Shown in pieces: positions 56,803 through 64,000 of a DNA stretch of 64,000 nt; position 1 is the first letter of the stretch; every line of letters starts with the position of its first letter. The notes under the pieces were generated by a model. The model was given only the letters and a program-made list of their open reading frames with translations. It was not told where the DNA came from and did not search any database. The DNA is from PXAP01 sp964520585 (GTDB taxonomy: Bacteria > Bacteroidota > Bacteroidia > Bacteroidales > PUMT01). Made by a program: the position numbers and the translations under genes. The DNA is taken from NCBI GenBank assembly GCA_964520585.1, contig CAZFOO010000008.1, forward strand, positions 8,324-72,323, in the 5' to 3' direction.

Positions 56803-57374
56803 TGCAGGGCAAACTCATAATTATTTCAGCACCCTCCGGCGCAGGGAAGACCACACTTGTCAAATATCTTCTTTCCAGGCTTCCCGGACTGGATTTTTCA
56901 GTTTCAGCGTGCAGCAGGCCTAAAAGGCCACACGAGGTGGATGGCCGGGATTATTATTTTGTTTCTGCCAGGGAATTCAGGGAAAAAATAAAAAATGATG
57001 AATTTATTGAATGGGAGGAAGTATATCAGGATCATTTTTACGGTACGCTTAAGAGCGAAGTTGACAGAATATGGGCAGAAGGACGGAATGTTGTATTTGA
57101 CGTTGATGTAGTTGGCGGACTTAATATAAAAAAACAATACGGTAGCAGGGCCCTTGCTGTTTTTATTATGCCTCCTTCAATTGAAGAACTTAAAAAACGG
57201 CTTATGAAACGTTCAACAGAAAGCAAAGATGACATTGATAAAAGGCTTGGAAAGGCTGTTGATGAAATGAAATATTCAACCGGATTTGATGCTTTGATCG
57301 TGAACGACGACCTGGAACAGGCAAAAAAGGAAGTCCACGCTATAGTAACCGGTTTTTTAAAGAGGTCCTTATAA
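56802..57374 (+). CDS. gmk: Guanylate kinase
   Basis: 190 residues. P-loop APSGAGKTTLVKYLL, GMP-binding SACSRPKRPHEVDGRDYYFV, and the LID region KRSTESKDDIDKRL are all present. Phosphorylates GMP to GDP with ATP in the cytosol. Coupled to yicC by overlap and followed after 11 bp by nadD, forming a three-gene operon. Confidence 0.96.
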   Translation: MQGKLIIISAPSGAGKTTLVKYLLSRLPGLDFSVSACSRPKRPHEVDGRDYYFVSAREFREKIKNDEFIEWEEVYQDHFYGTLKSEVDRIWAEGRNVVFDVDVVGGLNIKKQYGSRALAVFIMPPSIEELKKRLMKRSTESKDDIDKRLGKAVDEMKYSTGFDALIVNDDLEQAKKEVHAIVTGFLKRSL

Positions 57375-57385
57375 ACCAATTATTT

Positions 57386-57961
57386 ATGATCAAAACAGGT
57401 TTACTTTTCGGATCATTCAATCCCATACACATAGGTCATATAGCCATTGCTTCCTATATGAAAGAATTTGAATCTATGCAGGAAATATGGTTCATCGTCA
57501 GTCCACAAAACCCTTTTAAACAAAGAAAAAACCTTGCAAGTCCTTCAGCGCGACTTAACATGGTCAGGATCGCGACCGCAAACTTCGATAGTATAATTGC
57601 ATCCGACATAGAATTTGACATGCCTTTGCCCTCCTATACCCTTGACACAATGAAAAAGCTCGGCATGGACTTCCCGGAAAGGGTATTTCACATAATTACG
57701 GGAACCGATAATTTAAACAGCATATATAAGTGGAAAGGGGGCAGGACACTGGTAAGAGAATGCAATTTCATGTTTTACCCAAGACCCAACACTGATAATG
57801 AAGGATTGAGACTTTTCAATAATGCAAGAATAGTAGACGCCCCGGTAATGGAAATATCCTCTTCCTTTATCCGGAAATCTTTACACGAGGGAAAAAACAT
57901 GAGGGCATTTGTTCCTTCCGGAATATATGAATATATAATAAAGAACAGGCTATATCAATAG
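57386..57961 (+). CDS. nadD: Nicotinate-nucleotide adenylyltransferase
   Basis: 191 residues. LLFGSFNPIHIGHIAIAS holds the HxGH nucleotidyltransferase motif. ISSSFIRKSL is the C-terminal ISSTxIR-type motif. It makes deamido-NAD from nicotinate mononucleotide and ATP in the last-but-one step of NAD synthesis. Third gene of the yicC-gmk-nadD unit, convergent with the oxidoreductase operon (34 bp gap). Confidence 0.95.
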   Translation: MIKTGLLFGSFNPIHIGHIAIASYMKEFESMQEIWFIVSPQNPFKQRKNLASPSARLNMVRIATANFDSIIASDIEFDMPLPSYTLDTMKKLGMDFPERVFHIITGTDNLNSIYKWKGGRTLVRECNFMFYPRPNTDNEGLRLFNNARIVDAPVMEISSSFIRKSLHEGKNMRAFVPSGIYEYIIKNRLYQ

Positions 57962-57995
57962 ATCCTCTATTGACTGCCGGAGGGATATCATATAA

Positions 57996-58550
57996 TTATG
58001 AAGCCTCGTGCAACTGGTCTATGATCTCCATTCCTCTTTTAATGGCTTTTTCATTTAACGGGATCAGGGCATGATGCCTTTCAGGCAATGATTTTGCAAG
58101 TCCTTTGACTACATTTTCAATATTCATAATAGGCCTGACTTTTAAATAACCTCCCAGAACAATCATGTTGAATATTTTGGAAGACTCCATTTTTGAGGCC
58201 TCTTCAGCAGCATCAACCCTGTAAACATTTATATCGGTGCGTTCGGGATGCCGGGTTATTCCATTGCCGTCATAAATAAGTATGCCCCCGGGTTTCACGG
58301 CTCCTTCGAATTTGTCGAGAGACTGCTGATTAAGTATTATCGCAGTATCAAACTTGTTTATGATAGGTGAACTGATACGCTCATCACTGACTATTACGGT
58401 AACATGCGCCGTCCCACCCCTCATTTCGGGCCCGTAGGAAGGCATCCAACTTACCTCCTGATCCTGCATAATACCTGAATAAGCCAGTATCTTCCCCATG
58501 GAGAGTACTCCTTGTCCCCCGAAACCGGCAATAATAATTTCTTCGGTCAT
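57996..58550 (-). CDS. 2-oxoacid:ferredoxin oxidoreductase gamma subunit
   Basis: 184 residues. Begins IIIAGFGGQGVLSMGKILAY, the signature of the gamma/PorC domain, followed by WMPSYGPEMRGGTAHVTVIV. This subunit completes the acyl-transfer site between the alpha and beta parts. Last gene of the operon (delta, alpha, beta, gamma order); its start is 12 bp after the beta stop. Confidence 0.92.
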   Translation of the reverse strand: MTEEIIIAGFGGQGVLSMGKILAYSGIMQDQEVSWMPSYGPEMRGGTAHVTVIVSDERISSPIINKFDTAIILNQQSLDKFEGAVKPGGILIYDGNGITRHPERTDINVYRVDAAEEASKMESSKIFNMIVLGGYLKVRPIMNIENVVKGLAKSLPERHHALIPLNEKAIKRGMEIIDQLHEAS

Positions 58551-58562
58551 GATATTCTGATT

Positions 58563-59363
58563 TTATTCTTTATGCCCCAGTTTACCATCTGTTTTAATAT
58601 CACCAATCGGATAGAAAGGGAACATATTTTCAACCATCCACTTATTGGCCTGCACAGGTGGCATCTTCCATCCTGAGTTACAATTGGAAACAATTTCAAC
58701 CAGCGACAGCCCTTTTTTAAGTTTTTGATTTTCAAAAGCCTTTCGGATAGCCTTTTTGGTTTTGCGCACATTTATGGGTGTATGAACTGCCTGTCGTGTT
58801 ACATAATAAGTTCCGGGCAGACTGGCAACCAGCTCGGTGATCTTCAGGGGATTTCCCATCATCTCAGCATCCCTGCCGTAAGGTGATGTTGATGATTTCA
58901 TATTCACAAGAGTAGTTGGAGCCATTTGTCCCCCGGTCATACCATAAATACCATTATTGATAAAAAAAACAGCAATATTCTCACCACGGTTGCAAGCATG
59001 GATGGTTTCAGCTGTACCAATGGCAGCAAGATCTCCGTCTCCCTGATAAGTAAAAACATACTTTTCGGGCATAAGTCTTTTAACTGCTGTAGCAAGAGCC
59101 GGTGCCCGTCCGTGGGCTGCTTCCTGCATATCTATATCCAGATAATTATACATAAGCACGGCACAGCCTACAGGAGTAATCCCTATGGTTTCCGACTGTA
59201 TCCCCATCTCCTCAATAACTTCGGCAATAAGCCGGTGGGCTGTTCCATGTCCGCAACCCGGACAATAATGCATTACATTACCGGTTAAAACCGATGATTT
59301 TCTATAGACCAGGTTCTCTTCCTTTACAATATCTTCAGTTCTAATACTTTCTGCCATGATCAT
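58563..59363 (-). CDS. 2-oxoacid:ferredoxin oxidoreductase beta subunit (TPP-binding)
   Basis: 266 residues. HYCPGCGHGTAHRL holds the first Cys motif, TYQGDGDLAAIGTAE the GDG of the thiamine diphosphate and Mg2+ site, and INNGIYGMTGGQMAPTT the NNxxYGMTGGQ continuation. With the other subunits it decarboxylates 2-oxoacids to acyl-CoA while reducing ferredoxin. One base lies between it and the alpha stop. Compatible with 2-oxoglutarate (KOR) or branched-chain 2-oxoacid (VOR) specificity. Confidence 0.93.
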   Translation of the reverse strand: MIMAESIRTEDIVKEENLVYRKSSVLTGNVMHYCPGCGHGTAHRLIAEVIEEMGIQSETIGITPVGCAVLMYNYLDIDMQEAAHGRAPALATAVKRLMPEKYVFTYQGDGDLAAIGTAETIHACNRGENIAVFFINNGIYGMTGGQMAPTTLVNMKSSTSPYGRDAEMMGNPLKITELVASLPGTYYVTRQAVHTPINVRKTKKAIRKAFENQKLKKGLSLVEIVSNCNSGWKMPPVQANKWMVENMFPFYPIGDIKTDGKLGHKE

Positions 59364-59364
59364 C

Positions 59365-60435
59365 TCATTTAATAAATATATTTTCCAAAGCCTCTACAAT
59401 CTCATCTGGAGAAGGAATAATACCTCCCATCCTTCCATAATGCTCAACCCTTACCCGGCCGTTAACCGCGAGCTGCACATCCTCAACCATTTGCCCGGCA
59501 CTCATTTCAACAGAAAGGATGCCTTTTAGTCTTGGTGCTATCTCCTTAAGAGGTTTTTTAGGGAAAGGAAACAAAGTGATGGGTCTGAGCAATCCGGCCT
59601 TTATTCCTTTCTCTCTGGCAATCTGCACAGATTTCTGACAAATCCTTGCACTGGTTCCATAGGCTACCAGCAAATATTCAGCATCTTCATGATCTGTAAT
59701 CTCAAATCTGACCTCTTCTTCCTCCATTTTCCTGTACTTAGCCTGCAGCTTAAGGTTGAACTGTTCCTGTCTGGCAGAATCAAGATCAAGTGAAGTTATT
59801 ATATTTCTTTCCCGGTCATCTGTTTTTCCAGTTGTTGCCCAGGCAGGAAACTCAGTTATCCTTGGTTTCTGTTCTTTAAGCCATACTTTCTCCATCATCT
59901 GGCCAAGAGCACCATCAGTAAGTATCATTGCCGGGTTCCTGTATTTAAAAGCAAGATCAAATCCAAGCTCAACAAAATCGGCCATTTCCTGTACAGATGA
60001 AGGTGCAAGCACTATCAAATGATAATCACCGTGTCCTCCTCCCTTTACTGCCTGGAAATAATCGGACTGTGCAGGTTGTATGGTACCCAGACCCGGCCCG
60101 CCCCTCACCACATTAACCACCAGGCATGGTAGTTCTGCACCTGCAATGTAGGTAAGACCTTCTTGTTTAAGACTAATTCCGGGGCTTGATGATGATGTGA
60201 GCACTTTGCGGCCGCAACCAGCACCTCCATAAACCATATTAATAGCTGCTACTTCACTTTCAGCCTGAAGAACAACCATACCAGTCCGTTCATGAGGCTT
60301 CTCTGCCATCAGATATTCCAGCACTTCAGACTGTGGGGTTATCGGATAACCGAAATAAGCATCGGCTCCTGAGCGGATAGCAGCTTCAGCTATGGCCTCA
60401 TTTCCTTTCATCAGTTTTAGTTCCTTCATTACCAA
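59365..60435 (-). CDS. 2-oxoacid:ferredoxin oxidoreductase alpha subunit (VorB/KorA-like)
   Basis: 356 residues. Begins with MKGNEAIAEAAIRSGADAYF then FGYPITPQSEVLEYL (the family's GYPITPSTE motif). QAESEVAAINMVYGGAGCGR and SSSSPGISLKQEGL follow. It supplies the 2-oxoacid and CoA-facing half. The length of about 355 and the closing IIPSPDEIVEALE resemble the short alpha subunits annotated VorB. An internal ATG two codons in could be the start. Confidence 0.9.
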   Translation of the reverse strand: MVMKELKLMKGNEAIAEAAIRSGADAYFGYPITPQSEVLEYLMAEKPHERTGMVVLQAESEVAAINMVYGGAGCGRKVLTSSSSPGISLKQEGLTYIAGAELPCLVVNVVRGGPGLGTIQPAQSDYFQAVKGGGHGDYHLIVLAPSSVQEMADFVELGFDLAFKYRNPAMILTDGALGQMMEKVWLKEQKPRITEFPAWATTGKTDDRERNIITSLDLDSARQEQFNLKLQAKYRKMEEEEVRFEITDHEDAEYLLVAYGTSARICQKSVQIAREKGIKAGLLRPITLFPFPKKPLKEIAPRLKGILSVEMSAGQMVEDVQLAVNGRVRVEHYGRMGGIIPSPDEIVEALENIFIK

Positions 60436-60506
60436 TAAATATATTTAAATCCAGGATATATTAAACTGTAGTCAGTTCAGCTTTTCTTAATTGATGCAGA
60501 CCGGTA

Positions 60507-60764
60507 TCATCCTCCCTCGCCGGACTGCTTTTGATTTTCCGGCTGTCTTTTTTTATATACGGTGATAACTCCGTCGGGACACACAATTGCGCAATTTGCA
60601 CATCCAATACATGCATCGGGATTTTCCATATAAGCAATATGGAAACCTTTGGCATTTACTTCGCGGGTCATCTGTATTACTCCGGTGGGACAGGCTGCCA
60701 GGCAAACTTCGCATCCCTTGCATCTCTCCCGGTCAACTACTATGGATCCCTTAAATTTAGCCAT
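60507..60764 (-). CDS. 4Fe-4S ferredoxin subunit of the oxidoreductase
   Basis: 85 residues with two ferredoxin motifs, CKGCEVCLAACPTG and CIGCANCAIVCPDG, each CxxCxxCxxxCP, so two [4Fe-4S] clusters. It passes electrons from the TPP centre to free ferredoxin. First gene of the operon in transcription order, 71 bp ahead of the alpha subunit. Confidence 0.93.
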   Translation of the reverse strand: MAKFKGSIVVDRERCKGCEVCLAACPTGVIQMTREVNAKGFHIAYMENPDACIGCANCAIVCPDGVITVYKKRQPENQKQSGEGG

Positions 60765-60865
60765 TTTATTCTGTCTTTTTTTAGCACATTGTTGCAGTTT
60801 CTACGATTTTCAAAATTAGTCATTAAAAAACAAAATACCCTAATGATTATTTCCAACCGGTATAA

Positions 60866-62185
60866 TCATGCTATATTATGATGCCTGCGAAAGCTCTTCA
60901 ACCGCTCCTCAAGGACAGGCATCTGTTCACGCGAAACCTGGGAAACACATGCGCGAAGCCCTTCGCTCCTTGAACTTCCGGTTATTTCAAGAGATATTGC
61001 ACTTATTCCATAATAAAGTAGTTTCTCAAGCAGTTCACCACCGGTAAAACCCGGATATGAAACAGTAAAGTAAAAACCATCCCCAACCGGCAGATCTTCA
61101 TCCATATCATAGACAATCCTGAATCCATATTCCTTGAATATCCCTTTCATAATAGCTGCCCTTTCACCATATTCCCTGACATTTTCAACGAAGTCATATT
61201 CTCCGTCACTTGAGGCCCTAAGCATGGCGGCAAGTCCGTATTGTGAAGAGTGATTTGTGCCGGCCGAAAGAGAATACAATGACCCGTAAACAAGTGCGTA
61301 TCCAAATTTTTCAGATGAATAAAACCTTGTCAGTCCGGCATAATTCCTGTCAAACAGGTCCCCCGAAATGATAATCAACCCCGTTCTCTGTCCGGCATAG
61401 CTAAAAACTTTTGAACTGGAGAATAGTAAAATATAATTTGATGTATAATTAGCCACAGAGACCTGGTAAGGAGGCTGACCGGGAACCGAAAGGTCCTTCC
61501 TGAAATCCATCCCAAAATAAGCAAGATCTTCAAGGATAATAACATCGTATTTATTGGCAAGTTCCCCGATTATTTCCAGTTCCTTTTCTGAAAAACAAAT
61601 CCACGAGGGATTATTTGGATTGGAATATATAACAGAGCTTATGTTTCCGGCTTTAAAAAAGGATTCAAGCTTTTCCCTTAATTTCTCTCCCCTGAACTGG
61701 TATACATCAAAACATTCATATTTTAGTCCCAGTATCTTCAATTGCTGTTTGTGAACCGGAAATCCGGGATCTATCAACAAAACGGTATCTTTTTTAATGT
61801 CTGCACGTCCTGCTGTCATAAAAGCAGCCATGCTTGCCTGCATTGACCCGACAGTTGGTATGCAGTATTCGGGACCAATATCCAGGTTCATAAACATTTT
61901 AATAAACCGGGATGCCTCATTTTTTAATCCCTCAACCCCTTCGATCATCGGATAACCCGATGCTACACCCTGATTCAGGGCTTCGATCTCGGCATCCAAA
62001 CCAATACGCGAAGGACTCAGTCCGGGAACTCCCATCTCCATCCTGACAAATTTCTCACCCGTTGCTTTCTCAATCTGGTTAACCAGCCTTACAAGATCAC
62101 GGATATTTGCCCTGCCCAGAGAGGGCAGATTACTTTGCCCGATCATTTCATTTACAATCTCAGCATTTAGGGGTGTATTTTCCAT
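60866..62185 (-). CDS. Class I/II (PLP) aminotransferase
   Basis: 439 residues from ATG 62185. An in-frame ATG 45 bp upstream is possible, but MENTPLNAEIVNEMIGQSNL is the more natural start. Fold-type I features: NPNNPSW (the N/P loop), ILEDLAYFGMDF with the pyridine-binding Asp/Tyr, and LLFSSSKVFSYAGQRTGLI containing the Schiff-base Lys followed by the phosphate-binding Arg. The substrate pair is unknown. It is 101 bp upstream of the ferredoxin gene on the same strand, so amino acid to 2-oxoacid to acyl-CoA could be one pathway. Confidence 0.88.
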   Translation of the reverse strand: MENTPLNAEIVNEMIGQSNLPSLGRANIRDLVRLVNQIEKATGEKFVRMEMGVPGLSPSRIGLDAEIEALNQGVASGYPMIEGVEGLKNEASRFIKMFMNLDIGPEYCIPTVGSMQASMAAFMTAGRADIKKDTVLLIDPGFPVHKQQLKILGLKYECFDVYQFRGEKLREKLESFFKAGNISSVIYSNPNNPSWICFSEKELEIIGELANKYDVIILEDLAYFGMDFRKDLSVPGQPPYQVSVANYTSNYILLFSSSKVFSYAGQRTGLIIISGDLFDRNYAGLTRFYSSEKFGYALVYGSLYSLSAGTNHSSQYGLAAMLRASSDGEYDFVENVREYGERAAIMKGIFKEYGFRIVYDMDEDLPVGDGFYFTVSYPGFTGGELLEKLLYYGISAISLEITGSSRSEGLRACVSQVSREQMPVLEERLKSFRRHHNIA

Positions 62186-62556
62186 TTTATTCAAACATTT
62201 TCCGGAAAAGTGGTATTCCGTAATGATCAAAATCAGATTGATCCCTGCCAGGATATTACCATAGTCAAAAGGCAGGATTATAAAGATTAACTAAAGACAA
62301 ATATAAACTGTTTTATTAACCAAAGTAAGGAAGACTGTTGCTTAACATATATGATTTTGATCATATGTTTATTATAAAGGAAATTAATTAAAGCACTCTT
62401 AAATGGATTTAATCCAGATCTGTATTGATAGCATAATCTTCACTTTATAGCAATAATTTAGTAATTTTCCATCTTAATAGCAATATAAGACATTCCAGAT
62501 CAAAAAGATAATTTAAATTATCATATATTAATAGACACAAATCTAAACATATACCT
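62186..62556. other. Divergent intergenic region
   Basis: 371 bp of AT-rich DNA between the aminotransferase and the aldo/keto reductase. It must hold promoters for both. The only clear structure is the palindrome at 62344-62369. Confidence 0.45.
62344..62369. promoter_or_regulatory. Operator-like palindrome
   Basis: AACATATATGAT-TTTG-ATCATATGTT, arms matching except for a 2-base insertion. The core ATGAT-N4-ATCAT has the spacing of Crp/Fnr-type half-sites and matches the Fnr consensus at 8 of 10 positions. A protein partner is only a guess. Confidence 0.35.
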
Positions 62557-63741
62557 ATGAAAAAGTCACTCGACAGAAGATACTTCCTGAAATTAACTGC
62601 GGCCGGGGCGGCTGGCGGACTCCTTGCAGGGGGAGGTACGGTAAACGCAGCATCAATGAGGACTGCTCCTTCAGAGAAAGCCAATGGCATAATACACCGC
62701 ACACTTGGAAGGACCGGGATGAAATTACCAGTGGTTAATCTGGGCGTCATGCGCGTTGACAATCCAAGAATTGTGACTATGGCTCTGGATGGGGGAATGA
62801 AATTTCTGGATACCGCACACGGGTACCAGAATGGAAGAAATGAGGAGATGCTCGGTAAACTCTTGAAAGAGAGATCAAGGGACTCTTTTTATTTAGCAAC
62901 CAAGGTTAATCCCAGAGGCCAGAACCTGACAGTTGATGAATTCATTGGCCAGTTTGAGACCAGCCTGAAAAGATTGCAGATGGATTACGTGGATATACTT
63001 TATCTCCATGCCCAATCTTCACGTGAAGGTACACTCAATGAGAACTATCTTGCCGCATTAACAAAACTCCGTGACCAGGGAAGAGCAAGATTTGTAGGTG
63101 TTACAACACATTCAAATGAACCTGAAGTCATCAGGGCTGCAATAGAAAGCAATATTTATGACGTGGTATGCCCTGCTTATAATTTCACCATGGATAATCT
63201 CTCAGACATTCAACAGGCTATTGCCGAGGCGAATCAGGCCGGGTTGGGAGTTGTTGCAATGAAGACCATGGCAGGCGCTTACTGGGACAAGGAACGTCAG
63301 GACCCGATAAACACAAAGGCAGCACTAAAATATGCCCTGCAAAATGAAAATATTCACACCTCAATTCCGGGAGTTACGGCATTTAATGAACTGGAGGATA
63401 ACTTCGAGGTAAACCAGGATATAAGCCTGTCCGAACAAGAAATTCAGGACCTGAGACTTGATCAGGCCCAAACCGGCATGTTCTGTTTTGGGTGTGAAAA
63501 ATGCCTCGATCAGTGTCCGCAAAAATTACCTGTACCAGACATTATGCGTTCATATATGTATGCATACGGCTACAAGGATCTTGCACTTGCCCGTTCCACA
63601 ATGGATTCACTGGAAATTACAGGAGATGCCTGCAGCAACTGTAATGAATGTAAAGTAAAATGTTCCAGGGGATTTGATATAGCTGACAAGATAAGGGATA
63701 TTGACAGGATACGTCATATACCATCAGATTTTCTTGCATAG
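62557..63741 (+). CDS. Exported aldo/keto reductase with ferredoxin-like tail
   Basis: 394 residues. An export signal (SLDRRYFLKLTAAGAAGG, RR at 7-8) precedes an AKR barrel. The tetrad is visible as Asp and Tyr in FLDTAHGYQNGRNEE, Lys in LATKVNP and His in LYLHAQS. After about residue 305 a tail carries CFGCEKCLDQCPQ and CSNCNECKVKC, two [4Fe-4S]-type motifs. Family relatives in Bacteroidota and Clostridia share this barrel-plus-ferredoxin layout. Cluster-bearing proteins are usual Tat cargo, which agrees with the RR signal. The reaction is unknown. Confidence 0.87.
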   Translation: MKKSLDRRYFLKLTAAGAAGGLLAGGGTVNAASMRTAPSEKANGIIHRTLGRTGMKLPVVNLGVMRVDNPRIVTMALDGGMKFLDTAHGYQNGRNEEMLGKLLKERSRDSFYLATKVNPRGQNLTVDEFIGQFETSLKRLQMDYVDILYLHAQSSREGTLNENYLAALTKLRDQGRARFVGVTTHSNEPEVIRAAIESNIYDVVCPAYNFTMDNLSDIQQAIAEANQAGLGVVAMKTMAGAYWDKERQDPINTKAALKYALQNENIHTSIPGVTAFNELEDNFEVNQDISLSEQEIQDLRLDQAQTGMFCFGCEKCLDQCPQKLPVPDIMRSYMYAYGYKDLALARSTMDSLEITGDACSNCNECKVKCSRGFDIADKIRDIDRIRHIPSDFLA

Positions 63742-63819
63742 AGCCTACAGGCAAGTAACAACTTTTAAAAATATTGATTAATGATGAATCGTCCCATTGT
63801 CAATAAAAAACATGGGTGA

Positions 63820-63914
63820 TCCATGGATTGAAAAGCAAAATAACCGAACTATGCATTATTAACATATTGTTAAACAGATTGCTAACTATACTTTATACGA
63901 ATGAATAAGATTAT
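63820..63914 (+). promoter_or_regulatory. Promoter/leader copy B, upstream of the last gene
   Basis: ATTG (63866-63869), 19-bp spacer, TACTTTAT (63889-63896). The -7-like box is only 4 bp before the ATG at 63901, implying a leaderless or near-leaderless mRNA if it is used. The segment aligns to 52028-52122. Confidence 0.6.
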
Positions 63915-64000
63915 TAACAAACCTTTGATATTGCCGTTTGCTATAGCAACATTCCTTCTATTACAGGGAATGTGTCACGATACTCACGCAAACCAGGACG
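63901..64000 (+). CDS. N-terminus of an exported protein (cut by window edge)
   Basis: 33 codons are visible: MNKIINKPLILPFAIATFLL, then LQGMCHDTHANQD. This is a signal peptide, perhaps with lipid attachment at the Cys, although Met before Cys is atypical for a lipobox. Nothing can be said of the function. Confidence 0.6.
   Translation, partial: MNKIINKPLILPFAIATFLLLQGMCHDTHANQD

Noticed and set aside
1..64000. IS elements, integrases, toxin-antitoxin or defence genes
   Set aside because: No transposase, integrase, restriction or toxin motif was found on either strand.

Overview
The window comes from a member of the Bacteroidota, most likely an anaerobic or facultative environmental Bacteroidales/Marinilabiliales-type organism. 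Two SusC/SusD outer-membrane glycan import pairs, promoters of the TTTG-N19-20-TAnnTTTG type, many Cys-lipidated or RR-signal secreted enzymes and a ferredoxin-linked 2-oxoacid oxidoreductase operon support this. Three runs of exactly 100 N (11102-11201, 21097-21196, 29078-29177) mark scaffold joins in a draft or metagenomic assembly, and no reading frame should be trusted across them. I see no rRNA, tRNA, CRISPR array, phage or IS element.

Layout. 1-10.7 kb: a membrane histidine kinase cut by the left edge, a TSUP anion transporter, two exported Gfo/Idh/MocA oxidoreductases and two exported sugar isomerase/epimerase-like TIM barrels, a periplasmic TonB_C protein and an MFS permease. This looks like a periplasmic sugar oxidation module. 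10.9-28.5 kb: a long minus-strand accessory block. In transcription order it holds SusC, SusD, a GRP/DMT-type sugar porter, ribokinase, a nucleoside hydrolase (cut by a gap), a GH5 (cut by the same gap), a DUF5060/DUF4038 glycosidase, a second nucleoside hydrolase, three decayed genes, an ADP-ribosylglycohydrolase, another GH5, another nucleoside hydrolase and a broken glycosidase. It resembles the ribose-utilisation (rus) loci of Bacteroides but is much enlarged with ribosyl-cleaving folds and glycosidases. 29.5-34.9 kb: a plus-strand secreted alpha/beta-hydrolase and a GH3 with PA14 domain.

35.0-51.6 kb: a second, compact polysaccharide utilisation locus, all on the minus strand: ROK repressor, SusC, SusD, MORN-repeat protein, GH29 with PA14, GH2, CBM9-like protein, GH10-like protein and a second GH29. 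Two alpha-fucosidase-family enzymes beside a GH2 beta-mannosidase/glucosaminidase-like enzyme point to a fucosylated glycan. No sulfatase is present.

52-64 kb: housekeeping and energy genes: M3 oligopeptidase, MATE exporter, YicC/gmk/nadD, a convergent four-gene 2-oxoacid:ferredoxin oxidoreductase operon followed upstream by an aminotransferase, a secreted ferredoxin-like aldo/keto reductase, and the first 33 codons of another exported protein. Amino-acid breakdown through aminotransferase and oxoacid:ferredoxin oxidoreductase would fit the oligopeptidase next door.

Sequence-level points: a nucleoside hydrolase pseudogene with three lesions, a GH47 C-terminal relic and a signal-peptide relic at 15.9-17.3 kb; a 24-bp tandem repeat upstream of a nucleoside hydrolase; an approximately 95-bp promoter/leader segment duplicated at 52.03 and 63.82 kb, with its core also at 32.10 kb; and a 55-bp exact duplication flanking the third gap, which looks like an assembly-graph overlap.
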